From Beggiatoa alba B18LD (lineage in GTDB: Bacteria; Pseudomonadota; Gammaproteobacteria; Beggiatoales; Beggiatoaceae), in contig NZ_JH600070.1 of NCBI RefSeq assembly GCF_000245015.1, positions 124,001 to 188,000 of the forward strand: 64,000 nucleotides of DNA, read 5' to 3'. Below, piece by piece: positions 28,193 through 36,547 of the stretch (positions are counted from its first letter, which is position 1; the number at the start of each line of letters is the position of its first letter). A model generated the notes under the pieces. That model searched no databases, was not told the origin of the DNA, and saw only the letters and a list, made by a program, of their open reading frames with translations. The translations under genes were made by a program, and so were the position numbers.

Positions 28193-28416
28193 AACCTGAG
28201 TTCGGCGAGTTTCTTTTAAAAAGACAACGGCTTGTCTGAATCAGAATTAACAAGATTTAAAACCTTTAAACCAAAAAATTAATGTGAATCACGCTTTTTA
28301 ATCCTGCTAATTCTGAAAATTCTGTGAATTCTGATTCAGACAAAAAAAGACCTGCTAGGTTTTTAAAACCTAGCAGGTCTCTGTTTTATTTTATAAAACT
28401 TGCCAAACTCAGGTTA
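28193..28416. repeat. Family A composite palindromic repeat, copy 2
   Basis: A complete copy: outer arm AACCTGAGTTCGGCGAG, inner arms GTCTGAATCAGAATT/AATTCTGATTCAGAC around an AT-rich centre, hairpin AGACCTGCTAGGTTTT/AAAACCTAGCAGGTCT, outer arm CTTGCCAAACTCAGGTT. It fills the gap between convergent nnr and the P-II-like gene, and its last bases overlap that gene's stop codon at 28414-28416. Confidence 0.9.
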
Positions 28417-28830
28417 TTCAACTAAATCTGGATGTTGTTTTATTTCTTCAGGTAAAAAGTAATCTGTCGCACGGGCAACACGTTCAACATAAATAATCCC
28501 ACTGTGTGGTTGATTAATATGTGCTTCATGGTAGAGATAGTTAAAAATTTCTGTGGCGCGTCGACGTGAAACCAGCACTGTGAGCATGTCTTTTTCTAAT
28601 TCAACAACAAAACGTGTGCGGTATAAGCTACTACTACCTGTACCGCGTGCACGGTAAATATTTGCAGTGGTAACGCCTTTTTCTGCGCGTAGTTTTTCTA
28701 AAACGATACGCGCTTCGCCCTGTGGCAAAATACAAGTAATCAGGCGATAAGGGTAACTTAAGGCAGTTCTATTATTGCTGTTGTCAGCCAGTTGAGTTTT
28801 AGAGTTCATCTTGATTATCGCCTTCATCAT
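28414..28830 (-). CDS. P-II-like nitrogen-regulatory-fold protein, second copy
   Basis: About 138 residues from ATG 28830, which has AGGTGA at good distance; ATG 28809 and the open frame to 28860 are alternatives. The P-II ferredoxin-like fold is recognisable in YRLITCILPQGEARIVLEKL, GVTTANIYRARGTG, the beta strands KDMLTVLVSRRRATEIFNYL and SGIIYVERVARATDYF. The canonical T-loop with uridylylated Tyr and the GDGKIF nucleotide loop are absent, so it is not GlnB or GlnK. It overlaps the upstream P-II-like gene by about 30 bases and so is translationally coupled to it. Together with the transporter gene it forms a three-gene minus-strand operon. Likely ligand-sensing regulator of that transporter (inference). 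Confidence 0.82.
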   Translation of the reverse strand: MMKAIIKMNSKTQLADNSNNRTALSYPYRLITCILPQGEARIVLEKLRAEKGVTTANIYRARGTGSSSLYRTRFVVELEKDMLTVLVSRRRATEIFNYLYHEAHINQPHSGIIYVERVARATDYFLPEEIKQHPDLVE

Positions 28831-29197
28831 AACGCTGATCACCTGAGTGTAAACGTTCAATCAGTTCAGGCGGAACATACGTTGCTGCTTTTTCTAAATG
28901 GGTCATGTACATAAAACCCATTCCTGGTGTGTCTAATTTAGCGGCAATGAAGATTTTCTCGAAAATATGGTCAGCTAAATCACTGGAAACAACCATTTTA
29001 ATGATTTCTTTTTCTGCGTCGATGGTAATGCTGAGTAAGCCTAAACGTTCAGCTAACCCAACACCCCGCGCGAAAAAAATCGTTGCTCCTTGCGCACCTG
29101 CTTCCCGCGCCGCATGAACAACTGCATCAGCAACCCCCCGTTGTACGATACAGGTAATTAACACAACATCTGTTAAAACGACAATTTCTTTACTCAT
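28799..29197 (-). CDS. P-II-like nitrogen-regulatory-fold protein, first copy
   Basis: A 132-residue P-II-fold protein: VVLITCIVQRGVADAVVHAA, GAQGATIFFARGVG, a beta strand IDAEKEIIKMVVSSDLADHIFEKI, then GMGFMYMTHLEKAATYVP. As in its neighbour, the classical T-loop Tyr and the GDGKIF loop are missing, so adenylyl-nucleotide and 2-oxoglutarate binding cannot be assumed. The two copies share fold and ending pattern but little identity, indicating an old duplication or a heteromeric design. It begins 14 bases after the stop of the DUF1538 transporter gene and overlaps the next P-II-like gene. Confidence 0.88.
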   Translation of the reverse strand: MSKEIVVLTDVVLITCIVQRGVADAVVHAAREAGAQGATIFFARGVGLAERLGLLSITIDAEKEIIKMVVSSDLADHIFEKIFIAAKLDTPGMGFMYMTHLEKAATYVPPELIERLHSGDQRYDEGDNQDEL

Positions 29198-29210
29198 AAT
29201 CCTTACGTCA

Positions 29211-31004
29211 TTAAATAATAGGGTTAGTAGAAAGGATGGGGGGTTTTATCGCGGGTTTAGCGCGTTTAGCATCTTCTAAAATAAGATGAACTTGTTGTTT
29301 GGTTTTATGGCTACGGCGAACTTGCCATTCTATCCATAAGCCTGTAATTAAGACGGTTAAAATAGGACCAATCGAGGCTAGAGCCAAAATACCAAAGCCT
29401 TCTAATGCGTGTAGTGAATTGCCTAAACCTAGTCCTAAAGCAAGCACTAACGGCACGGTAACAGGACCTGTCGTAACGCCCGCACTATCCCATGCAATAT
29501 TGACATATTCTTCTTTACACATAATGGTCAGAATAATTGCAACGACATATCCGGGTATGAGCAGATAAGCAAGTGGCACGCGGTAGATAAGCATTAACAC
29601 ACCACAGCCAATACCAAACGCAACCCCTAAAGAAACCGCATAAATTAATAAATTCTTTTTGTAAGAACCTTGGGTTAAGGTTTCGACGGTTAAACCAACG
29701 GCATGTAAAGCAGGTTCTGCTAACGTTGCGCCAAATCCTAAAAACCACGCAAAGACAAAAATAATCGTTGCACCTATCCAGTGTTCACTAAAACGTTCAA
29801 ACACGCTGGGTACTAAACCGCCTGTTTGTGTGCCTAATTTAGTTAAACCGTGAGTTAATCCTAAATTGAAGACAATCATACCGATGATTGCCAAAATAAT
29901 GCCGTAGGCGACAAATTTTTGTTTGGGAATTTTTTCTTTTAAAATAAAGACCATCACGCAAAATAAGAAAATCACTAACGGCACAATTGCCCGAATTCCT
30001 GAGATGATTTCAAAAAAAGGCGTAGTTTCATACCAAGGTAATGCACCTGTCACAACCCCTTGTTGTACTATGCTTAAAATGGTTTCTACAGGCACAGTTG
30101 CCTTGATGTAAACCCCCAATAGTAGTACACCCAAAATGGGGAAAATTGAGGCGAGGGTGACAATGCCAAATCCTGCCAGTGCGTTATCACTACGCCCTGT
30201 TGCAGCAGCAATCCCAATTCCTAAAGAAAGCACTAAAGGTACGGTAACAGGCCCCGTTGTGACTGCGCCACAATCCCATGCTAAACCTAAAATATTGCGC
30301 AAATCGCTATCGCCGTGCATGTAAAAACTTAATAATAGTGTTGGAATTAACGTCATATAAATCAGTGGTTTTAAATTCCACAATTTAATTAAACGTAACG
30401 TTGCCACCACCGCCGCCAAACCTACGCCAATGCCAACAACCAGCACTAATGCACCGCTGCGATGATTGAGTATGAAATATAAATAAGTTGCTTGATAAGG
30501 GTCGACAATACTGCCCGCTGCTTTCAACGCACCAATCGCAGGTTCGGCTAAAGTAACCCCTATGCCAAGCAGAAAAACAATGAATAAAACGCCGTTTAAA
30601 CCCAATTTACGCGGTAACACATCGCCAATATTTTCACCAAACGGCATTAATCCATATTTCAGCCCTTCCATGAACAGCATAAGCCCAATAACAACAGCAA
30701 ATAATCCAAATAAGATAACCTGCAACTCATTAATATTTGCGAGTAAAATATACTCCTGAAATAAATAGAGATAAAAAGCAATCGGTAAAATTGCTCTTAA
30801 TTGGTCAAACAAACGCACTTGTATATAAGGTTGCAATAATCGATAAACATCTAACCAACGTAGATGAATCTTAGGCGGGGTGTAGTGTAATTCATGCCCT
30901 TCAGGGTCATACTCTGGCTTATGGGTAATTTGGTTATAACTAACAATCTTCTGTTGGACAGTAGCGGCACTCATGACCTCGCCGTAACGATATTTTTTAT
31001 ACAT
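29211..31004 (-). CDS. Fused double-DUF1538 (UmpAB-like) membrane transporter
   Basis: A 597-residue inner-membrane protein made of two homologous halves. Each contains a GVTLAEPA/GATLAEPA motif and later a block AWDCGAVTTGPVTVPLVLSL/AWDSAGVTTGPVTVPLVLAL followed by GFGIVTLASIFPILG/GFGILALASIGPILT. These are signatures of DUF1538. From memory, a paired two-gene version (UmpA/UmpB) from Halomonas was reported to act as a cation/proton antiporter; here both halves are in one chain. A cytoplasmic N-terminus of about 65 residues precedes the first helix. Start uncertain: ATG 31004 or 30974, neither with an ideal ribosome site. Two P-II-like genes follow directly. Confidence 0.88.
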   Translation of the reverse strand: MYKKYRYGEVMSAATVQQKIVSYNQITHKPEYDPEGHELHYTPPKIHLRWLDVYRLLQPYIQVRLFDQLRAILPIAFYLYLFQEYILLANINELQVILFGLFAVVIGLMLFMEGLKYGLMPFGENIGDVLPRKLGLNGVLFIVFLLGIGVTLAEPAIGALKAAGSIVDPYQATYLYFILNHRSGALVLVVGIGVGLAAVVATLRLIKLWNLKPLIYMTLIPTLLLSFYMHGDSDLRNILGLAWDCGAVTTGPVTVPLVLSLGIGIAAATGRSDNALAGFGIVTLASIFPILGVLLLGVYIKATVPVETILSIVQQGVVTGALPWYETTPFFEIISGIRAIVPLVIFLFCVMVFILKEKIPKQKFVAYGIILAIIGMIVFNLGLTHGLTKLGTQTGGLVPSVFERFSEHWIGATIIFVFAWFLGFGATLAEPALHAVGLTVETLTQGSYKKNLLIYAVSLGVAFGIGCGVLMLIYRVPLAYLLIPGYVVAIILTIMCKEEYVNIAWDSAGVTTGPVTVPLVLALGLGLGNSLHALEGFGILALASIGPILTVLITGLWIEWQVRRSHKTKQQVHLILEDAKRAKPAIKPPILSTNPII

Positions 31005-31158
31005 AATGAATTGAATAATATAACTTAATCAGGGTAGCAATAATGTAAGTAATGGAGTGGTTTTCAGGTTAAGCAAAAAGCATTCCGCTTTGCTGGATAA
31101 AATAACTGATTATCATAACAAAGTTAGAATTCAAAATATTAGAAAAAGTCATAATCGC

Positions 31159-31608
31159 TTAAGCACTTTTTGATTCATGTACCGTCAGCCCCGCTTCTTT
31201 AACAACACCATCCCCTTGTAATTTTCCTTGTAACAACACAATACAAGCTTTTCCTTCTGCTTTGAGTGCATCAATTTTATTTAACGTGCGTCGATAATTC
31301 GTAGGGCTAAAAGGCACGGTTAACCACAAAGTTTTCCCCGCCTCTTCTGGTACGGCTAATTTCCAAATCACCTTCATCTTAGAACTGTGACTTAAACCAA
31401 CAGGCGGGCAAATCTCATACGGTATGCTATCTGCGGGCAATACCACAGAAATTTTAATACTATCTAATAAAACCGTATCCCCATGATATTTCTTAACAGG
31501 TTTAGAATTCGTGGCAGCAGGGGCTGTGGTCGCGGTTACAGGATTGATAGGCGTTGATTCTGCTGTATCGCTTATTACTGTTTTTTTCTTTAAAGATAAT
31601 GTTGCCAT
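31159..31608 (-). CDS. Hypothetical protein
   Basis: A 149-residue protein that I do not recognise. GAGGTG lies close before the ATG, so it is probably expressed. The first 40 residues are low-complexity (Thr/Ala/Pro-rich, TATTAPAATNSKP). The rest looks compact and beta-rich, with IKISVVLPADSIPY, KMKVIWKLAVP, KTLWLTVPFSPTNYRRTL and ACIVLLQGKLQGDGVVKEAGL. No signal peptide, membrane helix or cysteine-rich tail, so it is not an obvious substrate of the divergent radical SAM gene 130 bases away. It stands 150 bases upstream of the DUF1538 operon on the same strand and could be part of that transcript, but the gap is large. Confidence 0.65.
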   Translation of the reverse strand: MATLSLKKKTVISDTAESTPINPVTATTAPAATNSKPVKKYHGDTVLLDSIKISVVLPADSIPYEICPPVGLSHSSKMKVIWKLAVPEEAGKTLWLTVPFSPTNYRRTLNKIDALKAEGKACIVLLQGKLQGDGVVKEAGLTVHESKSA

Positions 31609-31739
31609 TTAACACCTCACTATTTGCAATTAAGTCACATGATAGCCTTGTATAACTGCACTATTCTTACAATATAAGTTATAAAAAAACGAGGTATCAC
31701 GCCAAAATAATTCCCCCTATTACTGAAGGAAAATTAAAA

Positions 31740-33143
31740 ATGATGTCACAAACGCTAATAAGCCCGAAAATTGATAAAAATTCACAAATAACCGCTAAAG
31801 AAATCTACATTATTCCGATAGAAAATACAGCGTATTTAATCTATCTCCCTTTACAACGACTTGCTTTTTTAACTGACCCGCAAACTGCCCAACGATTAGA
31901 AACAGTCAAAACAGGCGAAACAAATATTGCAGACCTCGCTATCAGCCAAACAATACCTGCATTATTAAAATTAAATGATAAGCATCCCTTAGAAAATACA
32001 AAAACAGGGCATCCACTACCCACAGCCCTAACCCTTTTTCTAACAACCGCCTGTCAACTACGCTGTAGCTATTGTTATGCCAGCGCAGGCGACACTGCGA
32101 CAGAAATGATGCCATTAGCCACAGCAAAGCGGGGAATAGACTATATTATCAATAATATAGAAAAGAAAAACTTTATTGCAACTAACTGTCAACAACCACC
32201 GCTCTCACGTTTTTATCTCGCCTATCATGGTGGCGGTGAACCCACGATTAACTGGCAAGTCTTACAGGATTCTTATACCTACGCAAAACAACAAACGGAT
32301 TTAAAAGCACTTACGCTATATGCCACTCTAGCCAGCAATGGCGTATTAAAAGACGCACAAATCGATTGGATTGCACAACATATTAATCATATAGGAATTT
32401 CATTCGGCGGTTTACCAAATTTGCACGACAAGCACCGTTTTATGGCAAATGGAACAGGTTCAAGCGACCGAGTCATGCACACCTTGGCACGTTTTGATAC
32501 GCTTCAAGTAAATTACACGCTCCGGTTAACCCTGACGGCTGACCAACTTCCCTATCTTCCTGACACAATCCAATTTATCTGTGAACGCTATCACCCAACT
32601 AAAATTCAATTAGAGTTAATACACAACACAGGACGCGGTGCAAACCAAAATATTATTGTGGCAAGCTCCTTTTTAACCGCTTACCAACAAGCGCAGGCTG
32701 TCGCCCGTCGGTATGGGCATACCTTACATTATGCAACCGCAGACTTACAAAAATTGACCACGCATTATTGCGGTATCAGCCAAGACACATTTGCTTTATC
32801 TCCACAAGGTAATGTTTCTGCTTGTTACGCCAGCTTCTCTGAAAAAGAAAGCCTTGCCCCAGTCTTTTTTTACGGCAAACCTGAAACAACAGGAAAAGGC
32901 TATCTTTTTGACTTAAATAAACTAAACCAACTACGCCAACAAAGCGTTATACACAAACCAGACTGCCAAAACTGCTATGCAAAATGGCATTGTGCGGGCG
33001 ATTGCTATCATGAAGCCTTAACTACCCATTCAACAGTAGCAAGCCCTAGCCGTTGCCAAATTACACGCGCATTGGTAAAAGAACAACTGATTGAAAACAT
33101 TAATTTAAACGCCGATAAATATTGGCAAGCTACCGAAATGTAA
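31740..33143 (+). CDS. Radical SAM/SPASM-domain protein
   Basis: A 467-residue iron-sulfur enzyme. The radical SAM cluster motif is Cys105-x3-Cys109-x2-Cys112 in TTACQLRCSYCYA, followed by the GGGEPT motif that binds S-adenosylmethionine (YHGGGEPTINW). The C-terminus has the SPASM pattern for auxiliary clusters: CGISQD...SACYASF...CQNCYAKWHCAGDCYHE...SRCQI. The N-terminal 90 residues (IYIIPIENTAYLIYLPLQRLAFL) resemble the leader-reading domain of peptide maturases. The family modifies ribosomally made peptides or activates sulfatases; no precursor-like small Cys- or Thr-rich frame is seen within 500 bases, so the substrate is unknown. AAGGA before the ATG supports the start. Confidence 0.9.
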   Translation: MMSQTLISPKIDKNSQITAKEIYIIPIENTAYLIYLPLQRLAFLTDPQTAQRLETVKTGETNIADLAISQTIPALLKLNDKHPLENTKTGHPLPTALTLFLTTACQLRCSYCYASAGDTATEMMPLATAKRGIDYIINNIEKKNFIATNCQQPPLSRFYLAYHGGGEPTINWQVLQDSYTYAKQQTDLKALTLYATLASNGVLKDAQIDWIAQHINHIGISFGGLPNLHDKHRFMANGTGSSDRVMHTLARFDTLQVNYTLRLTLTADQLPYLPDTIQFICERYHPTKIQLELIHNTGRGANQNIIVASSFLTAYQQAQAVARRYGHTLHYATADLQKLTTHYCGISQDTFALSPQGNVSACYASFSEKESLAPVFFYGKPETTGKGYLFDLNKLNQLRQQSVIHKPDCQNCYAKWHCAGDCYHEALTTHSTVASPSRCQITRALVKEQLIENINLNADKYWQATEM

Positions 33144-33680
33144 AAAAATTTATATAAATCTTGAGTAAATTACCTTGAATTTTTCACATTCTCTCACTAA
33201 ATTCTGTTTTAAGTGACCCAATAAAAAAGAATAAAAGTAATGAATTACGTAATACGGTTGCAGCTTAAATATTTTTGAGCGAAAGACTATTGTAAAGACC
33301 ATACAATAAACAAAAAACGTAAATGTGCATTACTCATGTCTTTATCAAAAATCTAATATTATCTTATTAATAGAGCGATATCCAATCCTATCATTTTCTA
33401 ATAAAATGATAAGTGGCTCTTATCTCCGAAAAACAGCTTTGTTTGCCAATAAGCTAACATAACGATTCTTCACCTTTGAAATAATAACGATGAATAATCG
33501 CTGACTAGAAACAAAATAGCTAATTCAGAAAGCGACCCTGTGAGTAATCCTATTCATTTTGCAATTTTTAGCAAAAAGACAGTTAATGGCGGATTTTTCC
33601 AATTCCGTTGAGCTTGCTGTTACCTTAAATAGATTCTCAATCTGCGTTTAGTTTTTCCACTGTTTCTAGGAGAAATTGTC
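33144..33680. other. Gene-free region between radical SAM and Sel1 genes
   Basis: This AT-rich spacer of 537 bases has no frame with a ribosome site. A palindrome TATCATTTT/AAAATGATA around 33384-33406 is not followed by a T-run. I could not identify an RNA gene or a clear promoter. Confidence 0.4.
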
Positions 33681-34394
33681 ATGAGACCGCATGATTTCCC
33701 ACTTTATCACTGGTTTTTTGAAGATGAACTGACTCAAGAACAGGTCACGGAGCTTTGCAAAGAAGGCAACCGTTTTTTGCATGGCGAAGAAAATAATGGT
33801 ATTCGTGAAGTAAAAAAAGCAATTGATTGTTTTAAACAAGCCTCCCGTTACAACTGCATGGAAGCCATCATTGCACTTGGACACATTTACACACATTACC
33901 CCCCACATCAAAATGCCACAACAGCATTTTATTGGTATCGCCGTGCTTATGAACAAGGTAGCATTGAGGCTACTTATCAATTGGGTTTGTTATACCGTGA
34001 TGGTAAAGGCGTGGCAGTGAGCCACGAAACGGCGGCGGCTTGTTTCCTAGAAGCCGCAGAAGCAGGACATGCAGAAGCTCAATGTCAATTGGGCATGTTG
34101 TTTCATAAAACCATGCATTACCCATATGATAATTATACGCCTGCAATTGGTTTGTTCAAAAATCGGGCAAAAGCCCACTTTTGGCTAGAAAAATCTGCTA
34201 AACAAGGCTGTAAACAAGCACAATATGAGCTTGGGCAATGGTACGAAAAAGAAGCAACGTATCGCGCTCATGATGGTAATCTTGATGCTAAAGTAAATCA
34301 TGACCTTGCTATAAAATGGTACGAAGAAGCCCGTAAACAAGAGTGTCATCAAGCTGAACTGTGCTTGAAATACTTGCAAAAATCGCCTAAATAA
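33681..34394 (+). CDS. Sel1-repeat protein
   Basis: A 237-residue helical-repeat protein. Several Sel1/TPR-like units are visible: AIIALGHIYTHY, ATTAFYWYRRAYEQGSIEATYQ, LGLLYRDGKGVAVSHETAAA, AEAGHAEAQCQLGMLFH, AHFWLEKSAKQGCKQAQYEL and LAIKWYEEARKQECHQAEL. Sel1 arrays mediate protein-protein contacts; no signal peptide is present, so it is probably cytoplasmic. AGGAG before the ATG supports the start. A family A-type hairpin at 34474 probably ends the transcript. Confidence 0.88.
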   Translation: MRPHDFPLYHWFFEDELTQEQVTELCKEGNRFLHGEENNGIREVKKAIDCFKQASRYNCMEAIIALGHIYTHYPPHQNATTAFYWYRRAYEQGSIEATYQLGLLYRDGKGVAVSHETAAACFLEAAEAGHAEAQCQLGMLFHKTMHYPYDNYTPAIGLFKNRAKAHFWLEKSAKQGCKQAQYELGQWYEKEATYRAHDGNLDAKVNHDLAIKWYEEARKQECHQAELCLKYLQKSPK

Positions 34395-34473
34395 GCGTTT
34401 CACCCCTAATTTTTAAAATGCGTTTAATTTCCTCAAATAACCCAAATTTGACAAAATGCTAAACGTAAAATAA

Positions 34474-34512
34474 AGACCTGCTAGGTTTTAAAAATCTAGC
34501 GGGTCTCTGTTT
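34474..34512 (+). terminator. Family A hairpin acting as terminator of the Sel1 gene
   Basis: AGACCTGCTAGGTTT pairs with AAATCTAGCGGGTCT and is followed by CTGTTTTTTC. It is the internal hairpin of family A without the arms, 80 bases after the Sel1 stop. Confidence 0.65.
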
Positions 34513-34602
34513 TTTCTGACACTTCATGTTTTTAGTGGATAGCATTGTTTTATAATAAAGTTTACACACTCATTTTATTTTAAAAGAAAAGGATATTTCT
34601 CA

Positions 34603-35055
34603 ATGACCTTACAAGCAACAACGTTAACATGGTTAGCCCAAAATGCTTATGATGTGAATAACTGGGACAAGTTAGACGAACATGGCAATAATGCACTGGC
34701 AAAGGCAATTATGCGTAACGAATCCGCAATTGCTTATGACTTATTAGCCTTAAACACCTTAGATTTAAATCATCGCAATAATGACGGAAACAATACATTA
34801 TGGTTCGCTTGTTTTCGTGACAATATTGAAATGATTGAGGCATTAGTAAAAGCGGGCGTGGATATCAACAATCAAAATGCAGCGGGAGCAACCTGTTTAA
34901 TGTATGCCTCTTCCGCCAGTAAAACTGCTGTTGTAAAAGCCTTATTAGCACAAGGTGCAGATTATCAACTGAAAAGTCAGGATGATTTCACTGCCTTAGA
35001 TTTTGCAGGTAATGCGGAAATTCTGCGTTTGTTAAAACCACTGTTTAAAAAATAG
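34603..35055 (+). CDS. Ankyrin-repeat protein
   Basis: A 150-residue protein with about three to four ankyrin units: DEHGNNALAKAIMRNESAIA, NNDGNNTLWFACFRDNIEMI, NQNAAGATCLMYASSASKTA and SQDDFTALDFAGNAEILRLL. Ankyrin units bind partner proteins. No catalytic domain, signal peptide or membrane helix. AAGGA precedes the ATG. Monocistronic by spacing; the composite repeat at 35059 begins immediately after the stop. Confidence 0.92.
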   Translation: MTLQATTLTWLAQNAYDVNNWDKLDEHGNNALAKAIMRNESAIAYDLLALNTLDLNHRNNDGNNTLWFACFRDNIEMIEALVKAGVDINNQNAAGATCLMYASSASKTAVVKALLAQGADYQLKSQDDFTALDFAGNAEILRLLKPLFKK

Positions 35056-35058
35056 TTT

Positions 35059-35255
35059 TAACCTGAATTCAATTTTAGGACTGCTAACCCTTGAAAAACT
35101 GGCAGTCCTAAATTCTAAAAATTTACTTGCCAAACTCAGATAAATTATTTTCCTCCTTCTCATTTTTCATCAGAATTAAAAAGACTCACTCACATTATTC
35201 CCTTATTTAAGGGTTTTAATCCTGAAAATCCTGATTCAGATAATTTTTTAATTTT
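35059..35255. repeat. Composite of family A and family B repeat pieces
   Basis: AACCTGAATTC and CTTGCCAAACTCAGATAA (family A outer arms) enclose a family B-type core, GGACTGCTAACCC...CTGGCAGTCC. They are followed by a damaged family A inner-arm region ending CCTGATTCAGATAA. It looks like one element inserted in or recombined with another. Confidence 0.6.
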
Positions 35256-35642
35256 ATCTAGTTAATCCTATTGAAAAACAAGAAGTAAGAAAATAAGTTA
35301 TTCGATTAAAATAGCTGAAGCTGTTTTACATCTGGAAATACAGTAACCATCTGTTTTAGTTTTTGAATTTCGCATAACTAGGGGTTGGTGTAATACCATC
35401 AGATGTGCTACTTTCATTAGAATGAATATACAATTTACTTCTAATTTCTTGCTAGGACTATACTTAACTTGTTTAGCACTACCCAATTTTAATATCTTGT
35501 AAATGTTGTCGTTTAACCTAGACTTAGTGAACTTTTGTTTTTTTAAGTTACACAGTTGATTTTGAATTAATATTCTTAGGTTAATATTTTATGATTTCAA
35601 CTCTGTAACTTTTTTCTAACTCTATCTAATACGGTAAGCAAC

Positions 35643-36065
35643 ATGGATGATGATAAAAATGAAATTGTTATTGGTTTAACTATTACTGATTTTAATGAGT
35701 TACCCTCAGAAATAACCAAAATATTGGGTGTTCAACCCTCTAAAACTTGGTGTAAAGGAGATTTAATTAGCAAGAGCGGGATTATCCGTCATAAACAGAA
35801 TGGTTGGAAATTGTGTTCATCTCTGTCTAAATCTCAATCATTTAAAGAACATGAGAAAGATTTATTAGATAAAATCCTTCTATTTAAAGATAAGTTTAAA
35901 AACTTACCTTCAGAATGTAATGTTGAGTTTAGTTGTTATGTTGATATTTATAACGAGGATATTCCTGAGCTATCTTTAGAGAAAGATACAGTTAAAGTGT
36001 TATCTGAAATAAATGCTAGTGTCGATATTGATATTTATTTCCTCTATGAACCAGAAGCCGAGTAG
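35643..36065 (+). CDS. DUF4279 domain protein, possible orphan immunity protein
   Basis: A 140-residue acidic protein. IVIGLTITDFNELPSEITKILGVQPSKTWCKGD followed by a HKQNGWKL segment matches the layout of DUF4279. Base composition is visibly more AT-rich than the surrounding genes, suggesting acquisition. About 480 bases downstream on the same strand lies a decayed RHS-core fragment. Small AT-rich genes next to RHS fragments are commonly immunity genes of polymorphic toxins, so I suggest, without proof, an immunity role. A terminator follows at 36096. Confidence 0.75.
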   Translation: MDDDKNEIVIGLTITDFNELPSEITKILGVQPSKTWCKGDLISKSGIIRHKQNGWKLCSSLSKSQSFKEHEKDLLDKILLFKDKFKNLPSECNVEFSCYVDIYNEDIPELSLEKDTVKVLSEINASVDIDIYFLYEPEAE

Positions 36066-36095
36066 GGTGGACATTGCTCACCTTACGACTAAGAT

Positions 36096-36132
36096 AAAGC
36101 CATCTGTCATCATTAATAGATGGCTTTTTTTA
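36096..36132 (+). terminator. Rho-independent terminator after the DUF4279 gene
   Basis: AAAGCCATCT and AGATGGCTTT form a 10-bp stem with a 12-base loop followed by a run of T, 31 bases after the stop codon. Confidence 0.9.
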
Positions 36133-36160
36133 TGGAAGAAAACAATGCAAATCAAAATAT

Positions 36161-36235
36161 ATAGCAAACGTGCCATAAAGTGATTTAAATCTAGGACTGG
36201 CAGTCCTTCGCATCGTTTTATAGTACGTTTACTAT
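36161..36235. repeat. Family B palindromic repeat, shortened copy
   Basis: Both outer ends are preserved (ATAGCAAACGTGCCATAAAGTG and TTTTATAGTACGTTTACTA), but the centre has a single GGACTGGCAGTCC instead of the double core at 2264-2353. This shows that the outer ends define the element. Confidence 0.8.
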
Positions 36236-36320
36236 GCTTATCGAGTTATCTCCGACCATTTAAGCAATCCATGCTTAATCATCGATGTACAAACAAGCAT
36301 AATCGCGCAACGCTTAAATT

Positions 36321-36543
36321 AACCCGAGTTCGGCGAGATTTATAAAATAAAACAGATACCTGTTAGGTTTTCAAAACCTAGCAGGTCTTTTTTTGTCTGA
36401 ATCAGAATTCACAGAATTTTCAGAATTAGCAGAATTAAAAAGCGTGATTCGCATTAATTTCTTGGTTTAAGGGGTTTAAATTCTGTTAATTCTGATTCAG
36501 ACAAGCCGTTGTTTTTTTGAAAGAATATCGCCGTACTCAGGTT
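36321..36543. repeat. Family A composite palindromic repeat, copy 3
   Basis: A complete copy in the opposite orientation to copy 2: the AGACCTG hairpin (here GATACCTGTTAGG) comes first, then the inner arms, then TTGAAAGAATATCGCCGTACTCAGGTT. It abuts the RHS fragment at 36548. Confidence 0.9.
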
Positions 36544-36547
36544 AAAT

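Noticed and set aside
33384-33406. Palindrome after the radical SAM gene as terminator
   Set aside because: It is 240 bases beyond the stop, pairs mainly A/T and is not followed by a T-run.
35298-35486. Minus-strand frame of 62 codons
   Set aside because: No ribosome site, no recognisable motif, and the translation does not resemble a known family; it may be a gene scrap but I cannot support it.
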